Shown here one piece after another: positions 55,101-64,000 of a DNA stretch of 64,000 nt. Location: contig JAPMAC010000231.1 of the NCBI GenBank assembly GCA_028671895.1, forward strand, positions 8,644,001 through 8,708,000, written 5' to 3'. The position numbers and the translations under genes were made by a program. Source of the stretch: Oenanthe sinensis (lineage: Eukaryota; Streptophyta; Magnoliopsida; Apiales; Apiaceae). The notes under the pieces were generated by a model. The model was not told where the DNA came from. It was given only the letters and a program-made list of their open reading frames with translations, and ran no database searches. Positions within the stretch are counted from its first letter, which is position 1; the number at the start of each line of letters is the position of its first letter.

Positions 55101-55413
55101 CCTTCTCAAAAGTTACTTTGTATCCCTTGTCAGTGAACTGACTGATACTCAGAAGGTTGTGCTTTAATCCGTCCACAAGAGAGATGTTCTCAATGATAAC
55201 ATTCCCGATTTCCAGATTGCCATATCCCTTTGTGAATCCCTTACTGTTATCTCCAAAGGTCACTATCGGGCCAGCTTTCTCAACCACATTTGTTAGCAGG
55301 GCTTTGTCTCCAGTCATGTGCCTAGAACATCCGCTGTCAAGTATCCACATGACACGCTTGTTCTTTGCTGTACCCTGCATCCACAGATTGATTACTTTTT
55401 CTTTGGCACCCAA
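52135..55413 (-). CDS. pol: C Pol: protease, integrase, reverse transcriptase, RNase H, intact
   Basis: 1092 codons in the minus-one frame relative to gag, overlapping it by 22 bases; the frame opens with a TTG, so expression probably needs frameshifting rather than its own start. Protease ILDSGCSRHM has Asp at residue 26. Integrase has HKKLSHLNF and CEACEKGK, then MDLFGPVNV, RSDNGTEF and PQQNGVVERKN. RT has YQMDVKSAFLNGELEEEVYV and YVDDIIFGST (YVDD at about 778-781). RNase H has YTDSDYAGCRIDRKST, STAEAEY, CDNTSAI and RYHFIREHV. The order protease-integrase-RT-RNase H is Ty1/copia. All catalytic motifs are present. Confidence 0.97.
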   Translation of the reverse strand: MGAKEKVINLWMQGTAKNKRVMWILDSGCSRHMTGDKALLTNVVEKAGPIVTFGDNSKGFTKGYGNLEIGNVIIENISLVDGLKHNLLSISQFTDKGYKVTFEKERCAIQSRKDSKLALQGVRKGNLFIADLFSASKGEVQCFYSKASTEDSWLWHKKLSHLNFKTMNSLVKRELVRGLPEMEFCQEGLCEACEKGKSKKASHRSKDSTDITEPLQLLHMDLFGPVNVMSMSRKRYALVIVDDYSKYTWVLFLAAKDEAPQTIINHLKKLELEAGLPVRKIRSDNGTEFRNAILNEFCVEKGITRQFSAPRTPQQNGVVERKNRTLVEAARTMLNEAKLPLYLWAEAVNTACYTQNRTLINKEHDKTSYELMANKKPTLKYFHVFGAKCFVLKDDEHLGKFESKAHEGIFLGYSMESKAYRVYVIDHKKVIESMNVTFDDLKLPSLQRTDDTETLQFENLNSDGGEVEPEAATEIQVPNENINNDDSVPSSGNSGRFTETTSSGRESHSHPSSSSGGANEGSTNRTQHNNENQAESSRANMPRHRVWSRDHPFELILGDPDAGVQTRRASQNECLFSGFLSEIEPKKVEEALEDPDWVLAMQEELNQFERQKVWKLVPRPKNKSIIGTKWVFRNKLDEDGIVTRNKARLVAKGYSQEEGIDYDETYAPVARLEAIRMFLAFAAHSNFKVYQMDVKSAFLNGELEEEVYVEQPPGFEDPEFTDFVYFLFKALYGLKQAPRTWYDTLSIFLLENGFTRGVIDKTLFHKMHKNDMILVQVYVDDIIFGSTHDQLCSRFAKLMQSRYEMSMMGELNYFLGLQVSQRKDRIFICQTKYIKELLKKYGLEDASSAKTPMATATKLDKDEPGKKVDITSYRGMIGSLLYLTASRPDIMFSTCLCARFQSDPKESHLIAVKRIFRYLKGSLNLGIWYPKDTGFDLVGYTDSDYAGCRIDRKSTSGSCQFLGRRLVSWYSKKQHSVAMSTAEAEYVAAGSCCAQILWIRNQLQDYGLLLSKIPILCDNTSAIAITNNPVQHSRTKHIDIRYHFIREHVMNGTVELHFVPTEQQIADIFTKPLDEITFTRLVCELGMLNSTD

Positions 55414-57860
55414 ATTTGATTGGGTCCAAGAGGCTTAGATAAGTAAAAAGATTTAGCTATAGAAATTTTCTGGTCCTTGTCTTTCTCATCGACTGAACCC
55501 TTGCCCTTTGGTTTAGCCTTGACAGAGGTGTCTTTAGGCTTAGGGACAGGGGTTTCCTTCCTAACTTTAGGAGGACTGGCAGTCTTTGCCCTAACATGCT
55601 TTCTAGTCATGTTCACATCTGTATTCATGCAAGTACTTGATGAAGAATTCATTAAGTTAATGTATGCAGACATGATATTGAAAGCACATGGCATGCATCC
55701 TACTTTACCGCATGGTTGATGAGGAATAGACATGGCAGGCATGGCAGGCATACTAGAAGTTCCTGTTTTAACTACTTTTATCTTATTGCATGCATGCGTA
55801 AGATGACCAGTAGACTTGCAATTATTACAAACTTTTCTAGCATTGTTAGCACCTACCTTACCATTTCTGTTAGCTTTCTTGTTTTCATTTTTATTGCCTA
55901 TCTCAATTTTAACCTGTTTCTTAGGTTGTTCAATTTTAACAGTTTTCTTAGGCATGTTCTTCTTATCTACAACCTTTTCCTTTTTCTCCTCAACAAGGAG
56001 TTCTTCTTTCATTAAGAGATCATCTTCATTAAGGGGTTCTAAGATAAATTTCTTATAAAGGGGCTTAGCTACATTCTTCAATACATGTGGAATGTCTTGC
56101 TTCATAGGACTTTCCTCAGCAATAGATTCTACATGCGTTTTTCCAGCTTTCTTATCATAGTCAAAACCTATTCCTGTTTTCTGACCTATGACTTGTTTGT
56201 CTATAGCCTCTTTTACAAGATTCGCAGATTTCTTATAAGCTTGAAGTTTTAACTCTAGATCAGAAATTTTACTTCTAAGAGCTGCTTCTACTTCCTGGTT
56301 GCACCTATCTCTATTCTGAAGATATTCTATTTTCTGTTTCAGATCTTCTACATTAACACATGCAAGCTCTAGTTTTTCGTTTTTAGTTTCTAACAGTTTA
56401 TTCTTAAGAACTAGTTTAGCATTTTCTTCTACAGATGCTAGCATGCTTGTATGTATGTTAAACATTTCTATGCTCAGATCTTCCACAGTTTTCTTATACT
56501 CAGAATTAGACATATCAACGGAGGAAAGAAATGATACCTTAGATGATTGAGGTGATTCCTCTGAAGAGTCTGCCATTAGTGCAAGATTTCCATAGACCTC
56601 TTCTTCATCGATGTCAGAATCATCCCAGCTCTTGCCTTCAGCTATATAAGCTCTTCCTTGATGCTTCTTCACCAGCGCATCATATTTCTGCTTTAGTTCA
56701 TCGTAGGACTCCTTCCTTTCATTCCCTTGTTTTGGTTTCCGGCATTCTGTTGCAAAATGACCGAGTTCTCCACAATTGTAGCATTTAAACTTGCTTCTAT
56801 CTACCATCCCTGTCTTATAGCCTCCTCTGCTGTGAGACCCTGAAGACGATCCACCTCGATTACTGCTTTTGTCCCTGGAACCACTGTAACTTGAATTACT
56901 CTTAAATTTGAACTTTGGGTTCCTTCTGAATCTGAGGTTCTTGAACTTTCCTGCCATGTAGGCCATAGTCTTGTTTTCCAGTTGTTCAAGTTCTTCTATT
57001 GAATAGAAGTCGTCTTCATCACCCGGTTGAGAATTCTCTGTGAATTCAGCTTCTAAGATTTCTTCTTTCTCGACTGCAGGTGCTTCTTTGTTGGTCTCTT
57101 TCACAGCAATGTCCTTGGCTACTAGAGCTGTCGTCTTCAACAGTGCAGAATTCTTATTGTCCACTGTACCTGAGCCATAAATGATTTGTCGCTGCTCTTG
57201 CTCCATCTCATGAGTCTTGAGCTTTCCGTATAGCATTTCAATGGACATTTCATTTATATCACTTCTCTCTCTGATGGCAGAGATTTTGTGCTCTAGGTGT
57301 GCTGGCAGTGTCAACATAAACTTTCTGTTGATCTCCCTACGTGTGTAGGTCTTCCCATGTAGAGACAAGTCATTTAGCAATTTGTTGTATCTCTCGAAAA
57401 CCTGAGTGATACTTTCTCCAGGTAATGACTTGAATGCTTCATATTGGGAGGTAAGAATGTCTAGCCTGTTTTCCTTCACTTCAGCTGTACCCTCCATCAA
57501 CAGATCAATCGTGTCCCACATCTGTTTGGCACTGGTGCAATTTATCACCTGATTTAGCATAGTTGTGTCCAAAGAATCCATCAAGATGCATTGTAGATGA
57601 TTGTCCCATGCTACTTTCTCTTTGTCAGTGTCAGTAAATTCTGATGGTTCCTTTGGGGTAAACCCTTGAGGAATCCGAACGCCATCTTCTGAAACTGTCT
57701 CTGGTGTAAGCTTTTGAGGAACATAGGGGCCATTTTCAAGAATCCCAAGATATTGAGAATTACTAGTCTTGATGAAAATGGTCATCTTTTTTTTCCACAA
57801 AATGTATTCATTTTTGTCGAAGGTGGGAATTTTGATACTGCTTAATTTTTGGGTACTCAT
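55392..57860 (-). CDS. gag: C Gag with two zinc knuckles, intact
   Basis: 822 residues from ATG 57860 (MSTQKLSSIKIPTFDKNEY). The N-terminal copia Gag domain has YILWKKKMTIFI, CTSAKQMWDTIDLLMEGT, ESITQVFERYNKLLNDL and LPAHLEHK. The first CCHC knuckle is at about 357-370 (CYNCGELGHFATEC), a coiled coil at about 460-570, a Lys-rich stretch at about 620-670, and a second knuckle at about 675-688 (CNNCKSTGHLTHAC). It ends GPNQIWVPKKK and overlaps pol by 22 bases. It would form the element's particle and bind its RNA. Confidence 0.95.
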   Translation of the reverse strand: MSTQKLSSIKIPTFDKNEYILWKKKMTIFIKTSNSQYLGILENGPYVPQKLTPETVSEDGVRIPQGFTPKEPSEFTDTDKEKVAWDNHLQCILMDSLDTTMLNQVINCTSAKQMWDTIDLLMEGTAEVKENRLDILTSQYEAFKSLPGESITQVFERYNKLLNDLSLHGKTYTRREINRKFMLTLPAHLEHKISAIRERSDINEMSIEMLYGKLKTHEMEQEQRQIIYGSGTVDNKNSALLKTTALVAKDIAVKETNKEAPAVEKEEILEAEFTENSQPGDEDDFYSIEELEQLENKTMAYMAGKFKNLRFRRNPKFKFKSNSSYSGSRDKSSNRGGSSSGSHSRGGYKTGMVDRSKFKCYNCGELGHFATECRKPKQGNERKESYDELKQKYDALVKKHQGRAYIAEGKSWDDSDIDEEEVYGNLALMADSSEESPQSSKVSFLSSVDMSNSEYKKTVEDLSIEMFNIHTSMLASVEENAKLVLKNKLLETKNEKLELACVNVEDLKQKIEYLQNRDRCNQEVEAALRSKISDLELKLQAYKKSANLVKEAIDKQVIGQKTGIGFDYDKKAGKTHVESIAEESPMKQDIPHVLKNVAKPLYKKFILEPLNEDDLLMKEELLVEEKKEKVVDKKNMPKKTVKIEQPKKQVKIEIGNKNENKKANRNGKVGANNARKVCNNCKSTGHLTHACNKIKVVKTGTSSMPAMPAMSIPHQPCGKVGCMPCAFNIMSAYINLMNSSSSTCMNTDVNMTRKHVRAKTASPPKVRKETPVPKPKDTSVKAKPKGKGSVDEKDKDQKISIAKSFYLSKPLGPNQIWVPKKK

Positions 57861-58133
57861 GGTTGTTAAGAATTTTAAATCTTAAGAAATAATTAATTTC
57901 TCAAAAATTAAAATCAATTCAAATAAAAAAATTAAATATTGAGAATTTAATTTTAATTCGAATTCTTGATGATTGATAGCTTTTTAAAATTTAATGAATT
58001 TAAAATCAATGAAAAATTCGAAATTGAATTTTCTTTTAAAAATAAAAGAAAATTCAAGATAAATTTTCCTAGATCTAAACATGCACTTTTTAGAAAAACT
58101 ATTTTTGGATCTTGATTTGTAAAGTCAATCAAC
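57861..58133 (-). other. C 5' leader
   Basis: AT-rich untranslated sequence between the primer site and the gag ATG. No gene, and no motif of the LTR array. Confidence 0.75.
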
Positions 58134-58149
58134 AAGCTCTGATACCAAT
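58134..58149 (-). other. C primer-binding site
   Basis: The minus strand reads AATTGGTATCAGAGCT next to the 5' LTR, the initiator-Met tRNA complement. Confidence 0.94.
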
Positions 58150-59438
58150 TGTTAGGTCCAAAATCATCATAGAAGGGGGGGTTGAATATGATGTTGTAGA
58201 TTTTCAACTTTGTTTTGCGGAAGTGTTTGTGTTTTTATATGATATGAGCTTGGCAGTAAATAAAACACAAAGCTGGGAAATAACAAGTTATTATTAAATC
58301 CCTGGGGTGCTACAAATCTAATCAAATGATTAGCTGCAGTGGGTTCAAAATAATATTACAACAATTACAGTTGGGAGATATAAATGAGTGTCTTTAATGG
58401 AGCTTCCCGGCTGTATTTGTTGATAGCTTGAAGATGATAACCAATTAAAACAATTGATTTGAACCCATATATATTTGCAGTCTTCTTGGAATTTAATTCC
58501 ACAATTGCTTAAGTCCTGAGTGGCGCCTACACAGTGGTAATGGTGTAGAGGCGCCACTTGAGGCTTGTTGAGGCTGAAGTCTTGAGTTGCGCCGAGTATG
58601 TGAGTTGCGCTTACACTCTTGTTGCACTGTGTAGGCGCCACTCATATACTATCTTTGCCTTAGAAATTTTAGAGCAGCTGAGTTGCGCCTAGAAGTTGTG
58701 TTGCGCCTGTACAGTGTCTTCCCTGTACAGGCGCCACTCACGCCTTGGACTGTGTGTGTACCTGTTAGACTTTGAGTTGCGCCTATACAGTGGTTACCCT
58801 GTATAGGCGCCACTCATGACTTAGACACCATTTCGTGTGCCTTCACTTGACAAAATTGTTGCACCTTGAAATGTAGATTGCACCTCTTCACAGCTTCAAG
58901 AATAAAACCACCAATTGTAGTAATTCCTTCCTTAGCATATTTATCTTGAATTCTTGAATTAATTACCACTTGGATTTTACTCTTCTGGCTTGGCTTGATC
59001 AACTGATTTTCTCTTGATTAATTAAGATAATTCTTTTCTTGTTGTGCTGACGCTTAGTGCACTGGTCTGGTTCACAAACGACTAACACCGAATGAATTCC
59101 CTTAATCTCTGTTCTGTTTCAGCTGACTAACCCTGGACTTTTGCATTGCTTCTGATCACTGAAACCCTTTGACAATTATACATGGATCACTGCTCTGTCT
59201 TTAGAATGAAGTCTTCTGAACTCTTATTTGTCACTGAGGCTTGAACATATTAATGAACTTCTCTCACTGACGTTCAGTAATTCTTCTGTCTTGAAAGCTC
59301 AGCAATGATGAATGTATTATCTTCTTGATTATGTCCTTCTGAATTTCTGTGCTGCATGTTAGTATTATTTATCTGTCTTTGTTTCTTAGTTGAGTTATCG
59401 TTATCACTATTACATACTACGTTACATTATGCTTTACA
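58150..59438 (-). repeat. C 5' LTR (1289 bp)
   Basis: It differs from 45135-46423 by two visible transitions. The same four hairpins lie at about 58518-58816, and the TATA-like AATATATATG at 58466-58475. Confidence 0.96.
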
Positions 59439-61545
59439 ATAAGTAATACTACTTTAGATTTATCTGTGACGGACTATGATTATGGTCTTACACTTCAGGA
59501 CTTCGGCTATGAACCTGACAACACACAGGTTCAATCCCAAGCAGATATAGAGCCCCAAACAGTTTCTCCTTCTTCAACTTCACTGAGTCTTATTAGAAAA
59601 AGGAAGAAACCTGTTAGGAAAGTAAAAGGTAGAAGTGTTCCTGTGAGTGAACCCGCAACTCTGTCTCCACCAACAAAAAGATCGAGAATTGAACCTGAGA
59701 CAACTGCAGACCCGTTCTTATCCTCTTAGTGGGATATGGAATTTGAAAAGGCAATTCAACCGTCATTGGACTCACTCGATCAAACGGGTGATTCTATTGA
59801 AATTCGCCGTCCGGCCGCGGCATCTTGTAAAGAGTCATGCACACTGCTAGTGCTCACACTAGCAAGACCTCCACTTGAAGCAACACAATCAAATGAGGGC
59901 ACATCTAGAAATGAAGAAAATGTTTTTAAAACAAACTGGCCGGATGCTACGTTTTCAGTGGACCAAGACTTTTTTGATGCAGTGCAGCATCACATACCAT
60001 TAGAGGTATTAAGGGGCACCAAAGAATCTCACGAGCCACTCACAACATTGTCTAAGGTGGTGACCCCCTGGATTTCTTACATCCGGGTTCCTTAAAGGAA
60101 GTTCTCGAATCCACTAGTGGATTTGAGAGGCAACCACTCTTTAGAGGGAGTTGAGACTCTATTCACGGAGTAGCTACGTCAGTAGCGGAGCCAATGCAAG
60201 ATAATCTTGTTGAGGAAGCGCCTTCACAGGCATCAGAAGAGCATTTTGACTCTTCAAAAGCTATTTTTTTATATACAGGTACAACATCTGGATCTGGAAA
60301 GGAGCTAAACACTAGTGATGTGAGGCAAAAACATAGTGAAACATATGCACAGAGTGATAGTGAATTAAACAGGAGTGCAAGTGAGATGAGTGCACACACA
60401 CATAGTGAACTGCTATCTAAAATGGAAGCTCTCTAGAAGGAAATGCAAATTGTCCAAGCTGAGTTAGTAAAGGTTAAAGCACAAGTAGAAGAGAAGTCTA
60501 CATCTGCCTCTGTAACTCAACAGCTGAAAATGGTGCGCAAAGATGTTGATGATGTCAAATCCTCCATACTTCTAAAAACACAAGATATCCAGAATGTTCA
60601 GTGTCTCATTGCTGAGGACAAGAAAGAAGTGACCAAATTACATGAGAGAATTGATGAAGTTGAGAAAAGCTTGACCTTAACAATAATTTAGAATGAAAGG
60701 ATATCAACGCAACGATTCAGCAAACTGGATGATGGAATGACTCATCTGAATGAGGGCATGAAGCAAGTCTATCTGACTATGAAAAAACTGATGACATCTT
60801 TTGAAGCCTCAAAATCTCAAGAGGATCCCTCAATTAAGGGGGGAGAAAATAAATGAGAAAGTACCTGTAGATGAAGGGGCTACTACTTAAGACAAAGGGA
60901 AAGCTAAGCTGTATTCTGAAGAACAATTTCAATCGTATGATCCAGAACCAGAAGAACAGTATTATGCTCAATAGCAATTCATTGATGACAATGCTCATGA
61001 TGAATCATACATTCCTGACTACTGCAGAGCTGATGAAGAGACTGCATTTGATGAAGAATTTTTGTTTCCAAAAGAAAAAGAAGTTGATCCAGCCTATGAA
61101 GAGGCAATGAAGAAACTAAAAGAAGACATCAAGGCAAGTCATGCAAAGACCGAGAAACTGAAAGCTCTAGTCATGGAAAGAACAAACGCTGAAAAAGAAG
61201 CAAGCCTAGAAAAGCAGAATCTCTGGGCCATTGCAGTTAGAGAAAAGTAGAGAGATGTACAGCTCAAGATTGGAAAGAAATGGGACATTGTAAGAGAAAT
61301 AATGAACAAACAACAGAAGGGTCCATTTGAAGACAAGCATCTGAAATCAATAATTGAGCGTCTAGAAAAGTCAAATGACAACATTGACACTTCATGTAAG
61401 CTCTGAAAGAGGAAGTGGACTATATCACTATCCTAGTGGATCACATTTTTGAAGACTGGCAGATTTTAGTCTACACTCACAGAAATGGTACATTCAGAAT
61501 TTCTTTGGAGTTTTTTAGGCAAAGAAGTTTATCAGTGATATGGAC
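59439..61545 (+). pseudogene. E: fragment of a C-type post-pol ORF, plus strand, broken
   Basis: The sequence matches the middle and part of the C-terminal half of C's post-pol protein in a different orientation. Recognisable pieces are an acidic start (SVTDYDYGLTLQDFGYEPDN), a basic cluster SPPTKRSRIE, one copy of the repeat unit (SHEPLTTLSKVVTPW, about 60026-60072), a coiled coil (60443-60691) and a charged helix (61062-61250). Stops and at least two frameshifts break it (59727, 60093, 60435, 60689, 61248). Its 5' part is missing on the far side of C. It ends at J's LTR. Confidence 0.7.
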
Positions 61546-63096
61546 TGTTGGGGTTTAGAGCATGAACACGCAGCGGAATTAATGAAAAAATAATAAAAAT
61601 TCGAAACCCCATCGCAGGATCCATGTATAAGATTGGACAGATTATGGTGAAACAGAATTATAACTATTAAGAGCTTGACTTTCACGAAGTCAACAGAGAT
61701 CCTAGCTTTCACGACTTGTGTCTTCCTCTCGAAAACACCTCTATGGTATCCACACAAGCACCTTCAAGAACGTCTCACGATCTTGACTGCGGAATGGACG
61801 TACTAGCCTCCCTCTTGATAATTCGAGTTGTTTGTTTCCACCTCCTTTTGCTGCTCCCTCTAGGGTTTTATTTATCAAAAACGTAATGGCCTCTTAACCC
61901 TTCATTATCTATTTATAATGGCTGATTAATAGGCCCATAACAGCAAAACCTAACCCATGTAGGTATAGGATTAAATAATAAAACGAATTTCTATTATTTA
62001 ATTAGTAACTAAGTCATACTTAATTATTATGAGCAGAAATACTCCTCTAATTTGAATTTATATTATCTCAATTAATTAAGTATCACTTAATTAATATAAT
62101 AAAATTCAAATAATAATCAATTAATTTAAATCAATAATTTAAATTAACTATTCCTCTAAGTGCTCCATGTGTGTGACCCTATAGGCTATTATTTAATTGG
62201 CAAAAATTTTATTCTCCAATAAAATTATAAACAATGAGCGGTATCTAGTAATACATCATTGCTACCCAATTAAACAATAATTAAATCGTGATTCGATAAA
62301 ACCTTTCATGATTAATGTTTCCGTGTAATATAATCCCTTTGACCATATATATTATAGATTAAACTCGAGGCATGTATTTATTTATCATCTTCAACATTTA
62401 ATCCGGGTTTACTTGATCCATGAGTAGACTATGAAAAATAAATCATTATTTGAGCACGGCCATGCATTTATAGTCTCACTCAATCAAGAGACCAATAATA
62501 TCTCTCCTAATTATAGGAGGGTTAAATCCTTTATCTATCATCATATTTCTCATATGACTCATGATATACCCGATGTCCACTTTTATCATCACCCGGTCAA
62601 AGGTAGCTTTTAATATAGTCAAAGTATATTAATCATCGTATAGAAATATAATGATCTCAAGTCAAAGGATCATTACACCATTATCACTGTGAGTCTTTCT
62701 TATGACTTTATTAAACATGAAGAATCTCACTGTGGGTCTGTCCAGTACCATGTACTCCTATATGTACCTATGTATTGACTTTAATATCCCCATAGTTATA
62801 ATCAATGAGATGTGGTTATCTGTCAAACAACATACTAGTCTATTTATGTATTATTATTGTCCTATAATAGTAATACTCGACTAGGGACCTTTTAGAATAT
62901 GATATATTATATAATCTCAAGTTCAAGTCATGTACTTAAACTATACAATGTGTATCATGATTCTAAGGACATTTATTATGCTAACAAATATATCGCAGTA
63001 ATTAAAGTCATAATAAATACGTTTATTGAATAATCAAATGACATAAAGGTCTATTAAAAGAAACAATGTATTGCCTCTAGGGCACTTACACCAACA
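61546..63096 (-). repeat. J 3' LTR (1551 bp)
   Basis: The minus strand runs TGTTGGTGTAAGTGCCC to CTAAACCCCAACA, with terminal inverted TGTTGG/CCAACA. It shares blocks with K's LTR, for example ACGCAGCGGAAT, CGCAGGATCCATG, GTAATACATCATTGCTACCC and ATTATAGATTAAACT. No gene lies inside; the short frames at 62431 and 62702 are LTR sequence. Confidence 0.88.
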
Positions 63097-63114
63097 ATCT
63101 CCCACTTGCACTAG

Positions 63115-63200
63115 AGCCAATCACCCATGTATCTAATACCCATGGAACTAGTGTGACCGTCATGCTTCTTCTGCGACAAGCCTTTGGTCAGTGGGTCTGC
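63115..63200 (-). pseudogene. J RNase H C-terminal fragment
   Basis: The minus strand reads ADPLTKGLSQKKHDGHTSSM, then GIRYMGDWL and a stop, the standard end of copia pol. The rest is displaced by K beyond the window. Confidence 0.85.
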
Positions 63201-64000
63201 TGAAGGGTTTCGTGACACAAACGCAGCGGAATAAACGCGAAAAATAAATCAAAATAGCGAAACCCTCCGCAGGATCCATGCGAAAATAAAAGATTTAATT
63301 CGGAGATAAAGAATAAATACCTTTAGAAGCTTTAACAGTTCATTAATGGAAGATTAATGGATGTCCAAAGCTTGTTTAATCACCACGTATCCCGCTCTCG
63401 CGATCTACGCTCTACGGTATCCACACGAACACTTTTCATGAAGGATTGATGTGTACTAGTACCCGAAAACTTCTTCTCTCTCTATCTTCCTCCTCTCTCA
63501 GAGCGGCTAGGGTTTTTGTAAAATCTCCTTTTTTATTAAATCAGTCCATAAAGAGATTATATAGAGAGAGGAATAAGTTTTCTAATTATAATCCAATTAT
63601 AATCAATACTAATCCAAAATTCTAAATTATTTAATTAAGTCTCACTTAATTAATTAATTATTAATTTTGGAATTAGTTTAAGTAATTTATTTATTTTATT
63701 TATATAATTAATTAAGTCATACTTAATTAATATCATAAATAAAATAAATTACTTATTTAATTTAAATTCATAATTTAAATTATTTCTCCTTCAAGCGTTC
63801 TTTGTGTGTGACCCTGTAGGTTATTATTACGTTGGCAACAATTTTAATATCTAATTAAAATTGTAAACAATGAGCGGCATCTAGTAATACATCATTGCTA
63901 CCCAAGTAATAATAATAAATCGGTGATTCGATTAAGCCTTTCGTGAATAATGTTCCATGTAATATAATCCCTTTAATCTTGATATTATAGATTAAACTTA
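63201..64000 (-). repeat. K: partial LTR of a copia element related to J
   Basis: It starts TGAAGGGTTTCGTGACACAA exactly where J's pol breaks off and follows J's LTR block by block to the window end. J and K LTRs are clearly diverged (roughly 70-75 percent by eye in shared blocks), so K is a separate family member, not J's other LTR. The same orientation as J is inferred from the shared blocks. Confidence 0.75.

Larger units (their letters stand above)
45135..59438 (-). mobile_element. Element C: complete, young Sirevirus-like Ty1/copia element, 14.3 kb
   Basis: On the minus strand: 5' LTR, primer site, leader, gag, pol, spacer with hairpin array, post-pol ORF, polypurine tract, 3' LTR. All three ORFs are open from end to end. 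The two 1289-bp LTRs differ at two positions by eye. At commonly used plant rates this means well under a few hundred thousand years. It is the only candidate for an active element in the window. The flanks (CCAAT left, ATAAG right) do not form a target duplication. Confidence 0.95.
61546..63200 (-). mobile_element. Element J: 3' end of a Ty1/copia element
   Basis: On the minus strand: the end of pol (63115-63200), a purine tract (GCAAGTGGGAGAT, about 63098-63110), then a 3' LTR. The sequence is cut at 63200 by the LTR of K. It is not of the Sirevirus-like type seen elsewhere here: pol is followed by the LTR without an extra ORF. The lineage within copia is not resolved. Confidence 0.85.

Noticed and set aside
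62431..62884. Two 60-codon ORFs in the right part of the window
   Set aside because: Both lie in the J LTR, and the corresponding blocks of the K LTR show no coding conservation.

Overview
The window is a plant nuclear repeat block, probably from a large eudicot genome. It is AT-rich, has no recognisable host gene, and consists almost entirely of LTR retrotransposons nested in or broken against one another. The plant assignment rests on Sirevirus-like Ty1/copia elements with a long extra ORF after pol, a Tekay/Del-type chromodomain Ty3/gypsy element, a Tat-type Ty3/gypsy element with an antisense ORF, and initiator-Met-tRNA primer sites. I could not identify the species. Letters A to K are my own labels.

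Layout. 1-6960: 3' two thirds of copia element A (decayed pol, spacer, decayed post-pol ORF, 3' LTR), inserted in the RNase H region of copia element G. 6961-7796 and 28182-about 30280: what remains of G. 7797-28181: complete copia element B (LTRs 7797-8970 and 27007-28181, target duplication TACCT), inserted in G's post-pol ORF. 12790-20244: minus-strand chromovirus H (LTRs of 1757 bp, duplication GTTAT), inserted in B's integrase-RT linker. About 30281-37919: Tat-type gypsy element I without LTRs, with a minisatellite and an antisense ORF. 37920-42546: 3'-truncated minus-strand copia F, with a MITE in its gag. 42547-about 44932: plus-strand copia D, head to head with F and deleted in gag. 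45135-59438: minus-strand copia C, complete and young (1289-bp LTRs with 2 differences by eye) and open in gag, pol and a 1381-residue post-pol ORF. 59439-61545: fragment E, a plus-strand relative of C's post-pol ORF. 61546-63200: 3' end of minus-strand copia J, broken by the LTR of a related element K (63201 to the window end).

The most interesting pattern is shared by A, B, C and G. Each carries its own short, partly palindromic motif, and the motif differs from family to family. It is dense in the LTR (seen for A, B, C) and in the spacer between pol and the post-pol ORF (all four), in A, B and C usually just upstream of a TATA-like box. In A, B and G it also lies in coding linkers. The post-pol proteins share an N-terminal domain, show no obvious signal peptide or membrane span, and end in basic residues in B and C. 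I suggest that the spacer is a second, LTR-like promoter for the post-pol ORF, and that this ORF may encode a factor matched to the family motif, by analogy with the VANC anti-silencing proteins of VANDAL transposons. This is a hypothesis; the motif arrays and the shared domain are what the sequence shows directly.

Most copies other than C are broken. A recurrent lesion in A, B and I is TAG where Gln CAG is expected, which fits C-to-T change at CHG-methylated sites.
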